A stretch of DNA of 64,000 bases from Symsagittifera roscoffensis (Eukaryota > Xenacoelomorpha > Acoela > Convolutidae), in NCBI RefSeq assembly GCF_963678635.1, contig NC_087066.1, positions 24,789,012 through 24,853,011 of the forward strand, read 5' to 3'. This document shows, piece after piece, positions 24,185 to 35,600 of the stretch. The notes under the pieces are model-generated. The model did not search any database. It was not told the DNA's origin and was given only the letters and a program-made list of their open reading frames with translations. Both the position numbers and the translations under genes were made by a program. Within the stretch, counting starts at the first letter, position 1, and each line of letters begins with the position of its first letter.

Positions 24185-24611
24185 CAGTAGCGGATTTGGG
24201 GGGGGGGGGGGGCGGACGCTCCCCGTCAGGGATTAGACCCCCTGCCGACCCAAAAAGGGTCGCCCTTTGAACTTTTTTGAAATATCCACTTTTGGATAAC
24301 TGACCTTCAAATTTTTCTCAAGGCGCCAATATATACTAACTTTCAGGGGGGAGCGCTCGCCGAGAAAACGCAATTTTTTGGTCGACATTTTTAAAGTGCC
24401 CAAAAGTGTTTTTTTTTGGCCTGTTTTTTTTTTTGAAAAAGTTGCCTGCGGCGCACAAAATTTGGTCAATCTTTAGAGTGATTTGGTCAACTTTAGAGTG
24501 ATTTAGGAGAGCGCAGAAAATCAAATTGGTCGACCTATAAAAAGTCGAAAAATTTCTCTTTTTTGAAAATCCGCCCCCCCCCCCCTCGAGAAATTCCTGG
24601 ATCCGCGCCTG
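24185..24611 (+). mobile_element. Poly-G hAT-like MITE with 8-bp target duplication
   Basis: The element starts CAGTAGCGGATTTGG with a long G run (about 24,197-24,212) and ends GGATCCGCGCCTG after a C run (about 24,574-24,585). It is flanked by aatgacac (24,177-24,184) and aattacac (24,612-24,619), an 8-bp duplication with one mismatch. Inverted G and C runs inside both ends could pair with each other. There is no transposase. Confidence 0.65.
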
Positions 24612-24619
24612 AATTACAC

Positions 24620-26205
24620 CATGAATTAATTTAACTATATTGTTCACGAAAACGTCTTTAAATTTTTCCCTTGCAATTACCGATATTTTTTTCGTATAAC
24701 CAAATTTTCAGAGGACTGTTCTGCCTGGTGGACACCTGCTTACTTTATCAGCATATCAAATTCCAGTTACTACGTATTCGTCTATGCTTAGAACAAAAAT
24801 GGTCTTGAGTTTTAATACGATTAGATTATCTTAAAAATCTTATAGGTTTTCCTAAAATTATGATATTTTTTCAACAACTTGTTTTTTTCTGAACAATGGT
24901 ATATACTTTTGTGCAGCAAGTCATGGGCAGCTTTGTTGTTCCTACTACTGCATGTAGGAGGAGCTTTGTCTTTGGGTGTATTTTAGTTTTTTCTTCAATC
25001 AGGTACTACACAATCATCTGAGTGCGTCGAGTGATATATCTTATTAGTCGTGATTCAAACTACCTTAAAAAGATACAAAAAGTTGTCCCCATGTTGAGAA
25101 AAATTGTTCGAAATTTATGAGTTTTAGTCCAACTTCTAGCAAGAAAAGCGAGCGAGTAGGCCTTATAAAGACTAAAAGTACTTTTGGAAGCGTCATTTAA
25201 TGAATTCTTGGCAATAAATTTAAAAAAAAATCAAAACATTAACTTCAGGGAAATTTTTCGAAGACAGCTTTGCCGATCATGTCTAATTCACTAACGTTCT
25301 ACGCGTTCGAATAGTTCTTCCCTCACACCATGCATAGAAACACAGCTTTTTTAATGAATGTGCCCGGAACATTCTGTGCAACTTGCACATAAACCGGATA
25401 TCCTGGTTCATTTTTACGCCTATTTTATTTCGGGAAACAATTATTAAACAATTATAACAACAAGTTATTTTTTCAACTCTCAAGTTGCGGCACATTAAAG
25501 TCTTCATTCAATTCTGTTTTTTTAAGCTCGGATGCATTTCACTCAATTTTGATACAATTTCAATTTGATTCTTGAGTGAAATTGCGCGTTATAAATTAAA
25601 ATGACTAAACCAAATTTTTCTATGCGAAGCCAACTTTGCAAAAACATAGAGGAAAATTTCATTTGAAAAAGTGGAATCGAGCGTCTTACTTGATCGTAAA
25701 TTGAGATTGATATATATTTACATAAAACATTTCGTACACCAGTGATTAGATTAAACAAACCAGTCCAAAATAGTTAAATCTTGAAGCATATCGGTATCGC
25801 TTCGCAAGTTCAACATTGAGTTAAAGAGGGGTCCCTCATTAACAGAAAATTGCGCTTCAATTCAATCGGACCCGAGCAAGCAGAGCTGAAACAGAAAAAT
25901 GGAAATACTTTGAGAACTTGAGCTTCACATTAGAATAGCCGTATAAAACTACTAACTTGATTTAATTTTTATGTTTTCATTCAGCGAATTAATTTTGTTA
26001 CCTTCAAACGCAAGTAAATAGGGCTTCGCAGCGTAAAAAAGTTATCTAGGTTTCACTTTTTCAAACACTAAAATCTAAATCATTGAGTTACGCCAGAAGT
26101 TTCGTTCATGAAGAAAGGTTCAAAACTAGACACTCCACTAGACTCATTCGCTCAATATGAAATTGTTTAAGGATTTCATCAGAATTATTTTATTTCCAGA
26201 AAACG
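24620..26205. other. Non-coding, nothing recognised
   Basis: Open frames on the minus strand at 25,283-25,507 and 25,543-25,758 have no recognisable domains. I see no repeat copy elsewhere in the window. Confidence 0.35.
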
Positions 26206-26445
26206 AAAACATAGCCAATCGAAGACTCGAAAAGGGTTAATGAAAGCAAGTAAACACAAAAAAAACACCGACTTTCGTTAAAAAAATCTCAACTTTCGAA
26301 TTTCAAAGAAAAAAATAGATGCCCTTTAAGCTCTTTGAATTTCTAGAACAATTTATGATTGGCGCTTTTTTTTATAACATGAACCCAACTTGAGAGAACT
26401 GGATCAATAGGTAGTTTTTATTCCACTGGGGAAAATTAAAATTAA
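26206..26445 (+). repeat. Copy of dispersed 'acatagccaa' repeat
   Basis: It starts acatagccaatcgaagactc and contains aagctctttgaatttctaga and aactggatcaatagg. The same series of segments recurs near 33,489, 41,953, 42,730, 43,500 and 47,436, so this is a dispersed family. No coding capacity is seen. Confidence 0.6.
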
Positions 26446-27520
26446 ACTAGCGTTTAACGCACCTTCGGTGCTTCGAAATTTTTCGACAACTCATGAAAAA
26501 CCGCATATATTGGAAACAACATCTGCAAACTTTTAGTGTTCTCTGACTGCACCCAATTACAAACTTTAAATTTTTTTTAATTCCCACTTAAAAGCCTCAT
26601 CTCGAAAACTTAATGGGCCTCTAGAGAAATTTGGACGCCAGATTTGCAACCACTGAGAGTCCCTGAGAGCACCCTACTATAGGGTTAGGAATCAAAAATT
26701 TTGTGAACTTTTTTTAAACCTAAGTTTCCCGAAAAAAAAACTGAAAAAAAACGTCTTATCTCGGAAACTAAAAGGATTTGAGCATTCATATTAAGAGGCA
26801 AGATTTGAGACGCCTGGGTGTACGCTGACAATAAGGTTGTATCTTCATCAAGTTGGTAGTTTCAAATTTTTTGAATTTCTTTGTAGATAAGTTCTTTGAG
26901 AAATTTTAAAAAAATCACAAAAAACGTCAAATCTCGAAAACTACAAAGAATTGGGCAGTCATATTTGGAGGCAAGATTGGCAATTCTTGAGAGTACTCTG
27001 ACAGGACCTAACTACAGGGTTGGGAATTTCAGATGTTTAAAGAACAATAATAATTTAAGTTTTCTGAAAATTTTTGAAAAAATAACAAAAAACGTCATAT
27101 CTCGAAAACTACTAAGATTTGAGCAGTCATACTTGGAGGCAAGATTCGTTATCTTTGAGATTACTCTGACAGGACCCAACTACAGGGTTGGGAATTTCAA
27201 GTTTTTTAAATTATTTTGTTATTTGAAATTTCAGAAAATGTTTGAAAAAATCTCAAAACTCGTCTTATCTCGTTAGCTAAAATGAAAATGATTCGGGCAT
27301 TCAAAATTGGAGGTCAAATTCGCAACCCCTAATTCGATATAGGGCTGCTTAATTTGAACTCGGTAAAGTAACCACTAAAATCAAATTGGAAAATCGAAAA
27401 AAAATTCTTAACCATTGCAATATACGATATAGCTTAAACATGTGAAAATAATACGTTGAAAAAGCTTAAACATGGCGAGATAGTGAAGCCCTCATTTAAA
27501 TATATAATAGATTCCACTTT
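26446..27520 (+). repeat. Non-autonomous element with internal ~165-bp tandem array (copy 1)
   Basis: The left part (ctagcgtttaacgcacc...) and right part (catggcgagatagtgaagcc...) match the element at 52,522-52,996. Between them about five diverged units of 160-175 bp begin near 26,594, 26,753, 26,926, 27,090 and 27,261. Each carries a TATCTCGAAAACTA-like start and a GACAGGACCCAACTACAGGG-like centre. The 126-codon frame at 26,896-27,276 is a by-product of the array: its protein repeats TGPNYRVGNF twice. Confidence 0.7.
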
Positions 27521-29000
27521 TGAAACTAGAAATCTTTCACGTTTTTTTTGCGCCATTTCCACGTTCGTATTTTGAGAGTTTGCTATTTACGTCACTTTCA
27601 GCAGATGAATTTCAATTGAACTCAAAAACTGCCTTATACCTAAGTGCATCAATATTTAAATACTTTTAAAAAAATCAGCAAGACCTATATAAGAGTCTTC
27701 ACTACGTTCATTACTCTTTATCAGACTATAAAAAACTCTTTATCAGACTATAAGATGACTAGTTTCTCACGAAAAGGCATCATTTCAGCACTAAACCATA
27801 ACTTTTTAAGACAGAGAGGAGAAGCGGTGCATCGCAACACTTGCGATACAACAGAATTTTTTAAAATGAAAAATGCTGGAAAAATTGAGGTAAATCAAAA
27901 CTTTCGTATGTCTTGATAAAAAAAACAAGGAGCCTAGCTAAAGCTACCTGTTTGATATTATTCGAATTCGTTATAATGATGCGGCATGCAATGGAAAATT
28001 TCAAAAGGTGGACATTGCCCGAAATCTTGGTAGTTTCTCTAAAATAAGCAAGAAGAACGAGAATTTTCCCACGGACAACATTTTTCTTGGGAAAAATTAA
28101 GTGATCGCCACCGGTTTTTTCGATTGAACCCTTCATCTCAGATTGAACATTAAACCTAAGATTTGACAGGGTAGTTTTCGACAAAAATTTCCAAAAATGG
28201 TCAAAATTTCAGAAAGTCTACCAAAAATTGGACGTAGCCATTTATGCAGGTATGCTTTCAACAACCTGTTGTATCGATTTAACCCTTGATATCAGTTTTG
28301 ACAGGATCGTTATTGAGAAAAGTTTCCAAACAACGATCAACAAAAAAAATATATGAGTTTTCCGATAATCAGAGCTTTTTATGTTAAAAAAATTCGACGT
28401 AGCCGCGTATACAGAAGCGCTTCACACGATCTGTTAATTCGACTGAACCCAAAAACAAGAATAGAATGATACTTTTCCAGAAAAGTCAATAGTTTCAAAA
28501 AACTGTAAAAAAAACAAATACTGGTTTTTCCGAGGGGAATAACGGTTTGAGTGAGAAATTTTGAGCGTAGGATTAATCAGGAGAGCTTCTCACAGCCCGT
28601 TACATCCATTCACCCCAAAATCTCAAAATTGTGAGGGTCACTATTGAGAAAACGAAAAAATAATCCAAAAGTATGAGTCAAATATTCCCCCCACAGACTT
28701 TTTCGAAGGCTGTAGACTAATATAAAGTTAAAAAAGACTGGGGGATTATGAAACCACACAGGGGATTAGGCGCTCTGTTCATTGAGACCCCTTTTTGAAA
28801 ACATGAAGAGTCATTTTTGAGAAAAAAACTAAATTATTTGCAAAAAGTAAAAATTTTCGAAGCGTCTAAAAAAATTAAACCCTAACTCCATACATCTTGA
28901 TAAAACCTGTTTTTATCAAACAGTAATTCTAGGCAAACAAGCCATTTGATTGTAATATTAGCAACGGAACAAAAATTACGAAGAGGAAAGAAAGTCGACA
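27521..29000. repeat. Degenerate tandem-like repeat region
   Basis: Between about 28,020 and 28,700 a loose unit recurs: GACGTAGCC, then a ...TTCACA/TCAACA...CTGTT segment, then 'ttgacagggtagtt'-like and 'ttgagaaaa' segments. Similar units appear again at about 30,230-30,880. Identity between units is low, so this is an old array. No gene is seen. Confidence 0.4.
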
Positions 29001-29204
29001 ATCTTTGAGCAGATACAAAATCAGCCAAATTTTTTTTAAAAAAAAGCAGTCTCCTGAAACTTCAAAAAACAACACTTGCAAATACAAACATAATCCGTTA
29101 CGTGACAACTAAGTCGACACAACTTTAGCAGAAAAACAAAAGTGAGACAATTCAACTTAAACTGAAAACAGTTTTCAATTGGATACAATATGCTGAAAAA
29201 ACCA

Positions 29205-29274
29205 CGGTCCAGTCGGGGCTCGAACTCTAGGCCGTTGGGTGGAAAATCGACGGCGTTACCTTCACGCCAACTGG
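29205..29274 (-). other. tRNA-like segment inside repeat
   Basis: On the minus strand, GTTGGCGTGAAGGTAACGCC resembles an A box region and GAGTTCGAGCCCCGAC a B box, at tRNA-like spacing. It lies about 100 bp before a perfect hairpin end at 29,372-29,391. Confidence 0.4.
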
Positions 29275-29371
29275 AAAGAAACTGCAAATTGGTAAGTTTC
29301 AACAATAAAGCAAGTTGAAAATGTGTAAGAATAGTTCTTTACGGGAAAAAAGTCTAGTTCCCGATTACAAG

Positions 29372-29391
29372 ACACTTGCTCTCGCAAGTGT
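29372..29391. repeat. Perfect terminal hairpin of dispersed repeat
   Basis: ACACTTGCTCTCGCAAGTGT is an 8-bp inverted repeat with a 4-nt loop. It is preceded by a conserved approach (agttcccgattacaagac). Near-identical ends occur at 50,831-50,850 (loop TATC), and degenerate ones near 29,715 and 35,794. Confidence 0.7.
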
Positions 29392-29467
29392 AAAAAAAGA
29401 ATGAAGATTACATTTAAAAATATTACTGAATTAGAGTTTTCAATAAGGAGTTTTCAAGAATTCGCCT

Positions 29468-29535
29468 ACGTCTCGGATTCGATCTGCGACTTAGATATTA
29501 CGAGTCTCCTGCACTAAACACTTAGCCACGGAGGA
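29468..29535 (-). other. tRNA-like segment inside repeat (Thr-like)
   Basis: On the minus strand CTCCGTGGCTAAGTGTTTAG looks like a D-arm/A box and GTCGCAGATCGAATCCGAG a T-arm/B box; the loop between carries CTCGTAA. It resembles a tRNA head, but the stems are imperfect, so a SINE-type promoter is more likely than a functional gene. Confidence 0.4.
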
Positions 29536-30010
29536 CTAATAAATTACAAACACTAGCCACAAATAAAGCAGAGAGCAGATGCTATGAAATTTCAAATACT
29601 AGATATCGTAATTATAGCATAAGTGCCACCAAATAAAAGAACTTTTGATTGACTCTTTTATTTGCGAGTAAGGCTACAAGAAACAAAAGGTTCGGGCTAA
29701 AACACTATCGTTCGCAAGCTCGCAAGTGTAATTATCCGGATAATAGACATAAAAGTTAAAATTTTAAACGCGTTTTTATCAAATTGGGTTGGATTTTAGA
29801 CAAAAAATACGAAGACAAAAATTGCTTAGAAATTTAGCAGAAATAATAAGGTGAAACTTTCTTTTCGAAGTCCGAGCTCAAAATTTTACCCCAAAAAAGG
29901 ATCATTTTCAGCTCTTTTAGTCAATCCAAAACAACGCGGAAACTTCGGGTCAATTACTGACAAAATTATATCAAACTGTGCTTCTTAAATTTGAGCAAAA
30001 ACATTTTACA

Positions 30011-31277
30011 CAGAGGCGAAGCTGCGCTTCGCAAACACAAGCGAGGAAAACAAAATCTTTAATCATATATTGTACTGATACGAAAATGCGTAATTTTCAA
30101 TATTTAAAAAAATGAACTTTACGCAAAAGCCTAGTAACTTCTTTGCTTAATTAGGACATTATTTGGTTATTCAACGGAGAAAACTGCTGATCGCTCTTTC
30201 ATTTGAATTCTTTGTTTCAGATTTGGCTGGGTAGTTTTCGAAACCAAAAACTTCACTTTTCCTAAACCCATTAACTTTTCTGTACTTAAGCACGGGAGCA
30301 ACTTCTTATGCAGGGAAGATTTCCACGCCCCGATTGTTAGATTGAACTCTTAATATCAAATTCAAGTAGTAATTTTGAGATTGTGATGAAAAAAACTGTA
30401 AAAATTTCAAAAATTGGATTTTCCTGAAGTCCATATAGTCTGTTCTTAAGAAAAAAATTTAAAACAGATTAAACAGGGAACATCTAAGCACCATCTTCGT
30501 TTGAATGAAATATCAACATCGAAATCAGCAGGTTAAATTTTGAGAGAAAAAGTTTCCAAAAAATTGGGCAAAATTTCAAAAATTGAACATTTTCAAACGC
30601 CATATTTTTTCAGAACGCAGAGCATGGCCGCTTGCGCAGGGAAGATTCATACAACTGATTTGTTTCTTCGGTAAAACTCTTAAAATCCGAGTAGTTTTTG
30701 TCGAAAAATTGGCTTGTTTGAGTCCAAAACCTTTTTTCTACCAAAATTGAGGAATAACCGCTTAAAAAAGGAGATCCCCATGATTTGTTCTTTTAATTGA
30801 AACCTTAATCTCAGATTTGAATCTCAGAAACCTTTATCTCAGAAAATGAAAAAATTCAAATAAAAAAGGTCAGTCACAAATCCCTCTTCTGAAACTTTCG
30901 AAGGCCGTAGAACGTACTGTAGAATGAAGAGAGACTAGCTAATTATGCAGGCACATAGAAGATCAGTAGGTTTGTACACTGGCACCATTTTTTTTGAAAA
31001 ACCATACAGTAGTTGAGAAAAAATGAAATTTCTGCAAAAAATGGAAAAACTTTCGAAAAGCTTCGCAAAAAAACAACTAATTCCAAGCATTTTCTTCTCT
31101 TCAAACAAGACCTAGCACTAGCCAAAAAAGCAACAACAAAATCGATTAAACTTCATAGGATTAATAGGCTGCAACATAATTAAATTGAAATATACCAAAA
31201 CTGCCACTAAATGAGCATTTTAGTTGCGACTTAGGTCGAAAAATTCTTCGTAATACACTACGCTTCGCTTGTGTAAA
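30011..31277. repeat. Hairpin-ended dispersed repeat, long copy
   Basis: The left end reads CAGAGGCGAAGCTGCGCTTC from 30,011 (central palindrome GCGAAGCTGCGCTTCGC) and the right end near 31,245-31,277 reads tacactacgcttcgcttgtg, which is roughly its reverse complement. The interior holds degenerate 'tatgcagggaagattt' units like those at 28,200-28,700. No transposase or RT is seen. Confidence 0.45.
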
Positions 31278-32592
31278 AATTAGTTTCAAATACTACCTGG
31301 TATTTTATACTAAAAATGTCATATTTATCTATGAAACAAAAATAAATTAAATTATTCGTTTTCTGGGACATTATACTCTTCTTAAGGTTTGTTAGGCTCT
31401 ATAAAAGGCTCATTTTGACATTATCTTGTCAGTAATTGACCCAGTAGTTACGGCTTAATTTTGCATTGACTAAAAAAGCCAAAAACAATCCTTTTATGGG
31501 GTAACATTCAGGGCCCAAATTTCGAGAAAAAAAAATTGCACCATAAAAAATTCTGTTGAAATTCTAAGCAAGTACTGTCTTCAAGATTTTTGTATAAATC
31601 AAACAATTTGAGGAAAATTCGTTCTATATTTCAAGTTTTGTGCATCTCGTCCGGATAATTTAAATCAGGACTGTATTATCCTTTCAGTTATCTTTTGCGC
31701 TGCTAGCTAAAGAGGTCTAAAGATGCAGAAAAAAAACAATGTCGATAGGCTGAAAAATCTTGATCCACGTAAAGCGTCCAAGACAAATTCCGAAGACCCA
31801 GTTCCTTATGTTACTATAAGATGCCGAGTGAGGTATCGAATGAATCTTCAAAAATACTGCCACCATCTTAATTGATTAAAAATTGAGTTGCCAGTTGCTT
31901 TTGTTCCTATTTGTGTCGGTGTTTCTGGGAAGTGTGGAGAGATGAAGTAGATGCTTATCAGGAACATTGTTAAATACTTTGATGCACTTAACTTTTCATA
32001 GCAAAATGAATAAATAACAGAGGCGAAGCAAACACAACCGAGAAAAAGCAAAAGCTAGCTGTAAAAATCACAAAGAGTTAATAAAGAAAAAACAAGAAAA
32101 TAAAAAGGAAATGAACTTTAAAAAAATATGACCTCCACGGGAATCGAAACTCAGTCCTCGGACATCCAAGTCGACTGTCCCACAAAACTGTGACACTAAC
32201 GCTTACATTAATCAACAAAACCAAGTGACTCATGAATTTGATACTTTATGCAATTAAACTGCTATCTTACTATGCAACCAAATGTCACCAAAATGAGAAC
32301 GTTCATTTTGGAGTTGGGTTGGCAAAAAAGTTGGCTCGCCACATCAAGTGACTGTTGCTGCTCGCAATGTTATGTTAAAAGCATACCTAGTTTGTCAAAA
32401 CAATGTTTGACTTCACACCCACAAAAAAAAATAAAACACTTATAAGCTGAAATGTTTTCAATATGGAAGCGAAGATGCTCTTTACAAAACAAAATAGCTC
32501 TTTTAGAATTACTTTAACAAAGAAAAAAAAATGATGACTACAAGAAAAAGAATGGGCAAGTTATGAATCAGCGGCACAAAAATTATACCAAG
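31278..32592. other. 3' flank of SCFD1-like gene; repeats only
   Basis: No supported gene. A tRNA-like minus-strand segment lies at about 32,130-32,200 (CCACGGGAATCGAAACT is its B-box-like complement), and a hairpin-family left end (CAGAGGCGAAGCAAACACAA) is at 32,018. Confidence 0.4.
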
Positions 32593-32685
32593 TCAACTAG
32601 ATGTAGGATGTCTAACCTGCTTAAGGAAATCCCTTCCGTTGGACAGCTCAGTACACCCATACAAAACCTTCTTTCCACTTTTACC
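32593..32685 (-). CDS. SCFD1: SCFD1 terminal coding exon 13
   Basis: Begins GKSGKKVLYGCTELSNGRDF, then LKQ. After KQ the frame continues seven codons to TGA at 32,593-32,595, the same C-terminal length as in vertebrate homologues, although the residues differ. A GT at 32,616 after CAG could instead be a donor to a further tiny exon that I could not find. Acceptor GTTTCAG. Confidence 0.75.
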   Translation of the reverse strand, partial: GKSGKKVLYGCTELSNGRDFLKQVRHPTSS

Positions 32686-35600
32686 CTGAAACATCATCAC
32701 AAACGTCAACAAGCACGGGAATAAATTCAATCGTCATAAAATTGTCCATCTCAAAAAACTAAAATAGTTTGATGTGCTTCAAACTTTTCACACATAATGA
32801 CTGCTAAATAACGGCACACATACTTAGCTTCACTTACGTTATTGAATAGGTCCACTAAATTCTGATACTCAATATAGTTTCCGCCTCCCACCATGAACAC
32901 AATAGCCTCATTGAATGCATTCTTCGTCCTGGGTATGTCTCCAGCCGCACCCCCCTCTCCCCCGACTGATGATCTAGGGGCCACTTTTGGATCCAGATAC
33001 TCGTATTCATCAACTTCAGTGTTCAGACCGCTCTTGTTTTCCATCAAATTTTGCACTACTCGACTCACGGGTAGTTTCTGAAATGTGCATATAGCAATTT
33101 AATACACAATGACTAGAAAAACAAAAAAAAAACAAAAAAAAATTTAAAATCCAAATAAGTTTCAATTTTTTTTGCAGATTGTTATCGAAGATTTTTATTA
33201 TCAAAAAGGCGTTAAAAACCCTCCAAAGACTAATTTTACTCGTATGAAACCAAAATTAGGCATAAAAAGTTATTGTAAACTTTCTTAATGAAGCACAATT
33301 AAGCATACTCACTCGAAATTCGACGAAAAATCAAAATTTTCAATACTGTTTTTCTCGACACTGTGAAAAATTAAAATTTTTGGAAATTTTTTAATGTCGT
33401 TCTTATCACGACTGAAAGAGCTTTAATATGATATATCACTCTACTCATTCCGATGATTGTTTGTGGTACCTGATTAGCGTGGAAAAAAACATAGCCAACT
33501 GAAGTTGGAAAAGAGTAATGAACCCAAGTAAACAGAAAAAAAACACTGATTTTGTTGAAAAAAATCTCAATTTTCGAATTTCAAAGAAAAAAATTCCTCT
33601 CATATCCTCCGCCAATCAATTAGTTCTTGAAACCATTCCGTTTTCCAACCCGCAACGTTTCCTAATTTTTTGATTACATCCAATTTGTTCTGACCACTCA
33701 CATAGTGGTAAGAATATGTGACCTAGAGTATCTCAAAAAAATGAGTGTTATCAAGTGTGTTATCACAAACAGACGCGGAGCATCACTTCGCAAATTAGCG
33801 AAAATTACCCTCGTAAAAAATCAACTTTAAAACATAGCCAAGAGAGAATAGTAGTTTCAATAATCGCAAGCGTAATGAAATCGGAGAAAAACATATTTAA
33901 GATCATTTATCCACGAGGGATATGACCAACATACGAGCTGTACAGCTCATCACCGCGAACAGCTGTTGTGCCTCTGCTTAAGAACTACATGTCATTTTTT
34001 GGTTATTTTTCTGGGCTGGGTAATGTCGCCTCACCCTCAAGCAACGAGCACGGATCATGGTGGGCCTCGAACATCCGACCTTTCAATTGAGAGGCGGAGA
34101 CGTAACCACTTCACCACTGCTCCCCTTATATATCACACAAATCAGAGAAAACTAGAGAGAAACAGTTTTAAGAGAATCTTTATTCCACTGCAAATTTTGA
34201 AAACCAAAATCCACCTTCGAAACCTAAATTTTCGCATTTTTCCGCGTGTTTTATACTTGCGAGATAGTTGAATGTAATTGATTTCCCTTTATCAAATGAA
34301 TTTGAGAACTTAAGTAATTAAAAGTCAATCCGCAAAAATAAAATTTTTAGACAGAGGCAAAGCACAGCTTCGCACCACTTGCGATATGAAAGTGAACGAC
34401 TATCACTACTTACAGATGAACCTACAAATCTATAAACAAAACAAAAACTTATAAAAATCCCAAAAAAGCAATATCTTGGATCTGAATTACCCGCACCTTT
34501 AGAAACTTTTGAAGCAAAAACGAAATAATTCTTCGCACTAATTGCGATTTAACACATACACATAGCATGACCAACTAATCGACTGAAATTGAGTTGATCG
34601 ACTGAAGTAGAGATAAAGGCAGCAAAAAATTTTTTGCAAAAAGATCAAAAGTTAATCTAAAGAAACTTTTCTTCAATTATCTTGATTTTGCCTTGAATTT
34701 TTTTAAAATGCTGGTTAAATAACCAACGGAGCAAACCGACAAAGCGGTAACAAAGTCGACAATTCTTGAGCAAACACACGACGCGCCGAAAAAAAAAACA
34801 TTTTATTAAAAACCAGCTCCTGGCCAGTATCGATCCCATTACATTTGTTGTCTCAAGCAAAGACCTTACCTCGAAGCTTAGCAGGCCAAACAGGCATCTC
34901 TATATACTACTGAAATAAGTGAGCAAAGGGTTAAATTATATTGTCAAACTAATTAATGTGAAAGAAACCTACATTCCGATTTGCTAACGCTTGGTATTCC
35001 AAAGCGTAACAACTACAGCGGGCCGCAACCATATTAACAAAGGTTAACACAGAGGCGAAGTTGAACATCGCATACACAAGCAAAATATGACCAATAACGC
35101 TACTGGGAAAAACTGAATGAGTAAAACTTCGAGTCTACAAAATTTCTTAAGTGACGCAAGCCAATTATGAATCTACATAATTGTTAAGTGATGCAAGCCA
35201 GTTATGGCGCATTAGCAGTACCAGTCAATTTGAAAACACTAACTAACACGCCTCAATTTATAGAGCGGACGCATTATAAATATTATACTAAAAAGTTCAA
35301 AAATATTCGACCCTGCCCAGGTTCGAACCCTCTTATTTTGTTGCGGGTCTCCTTCCCTACCTCTAAGCTACAGATCCATGATACCTTAGAGCTAAAGTGC
35401 TATTTGTAATATAATAGTCTGTATTAGAATCCTAAGCATTGGCTATACTTTATAGCTGGTTATTGATCAAAATGAACACTTTCAAAATGAACACTAATAT
35501 TTGCGACTTAGGTTGAAAAAAAGAGAGTTCATAGCATCACACAAGCTTTGATTGTGTAATAATGAAATTAAGCTGACAGAAATAGAGCTGATCGACCAGT

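Noticed and set aside
26896-27276. 126-codon open frame
   Set aside because: It spans several units of a ~165-bp tandem array; the protein repeat is a by-product of the DNA repeat.
32430-32452. A 14th SCFD1 exon after ...CATTTCAG on the minus strand
   Set aside because: The acceptor lacks a good pyrimidine tract and the following residues do not resemble the family C-terminus.
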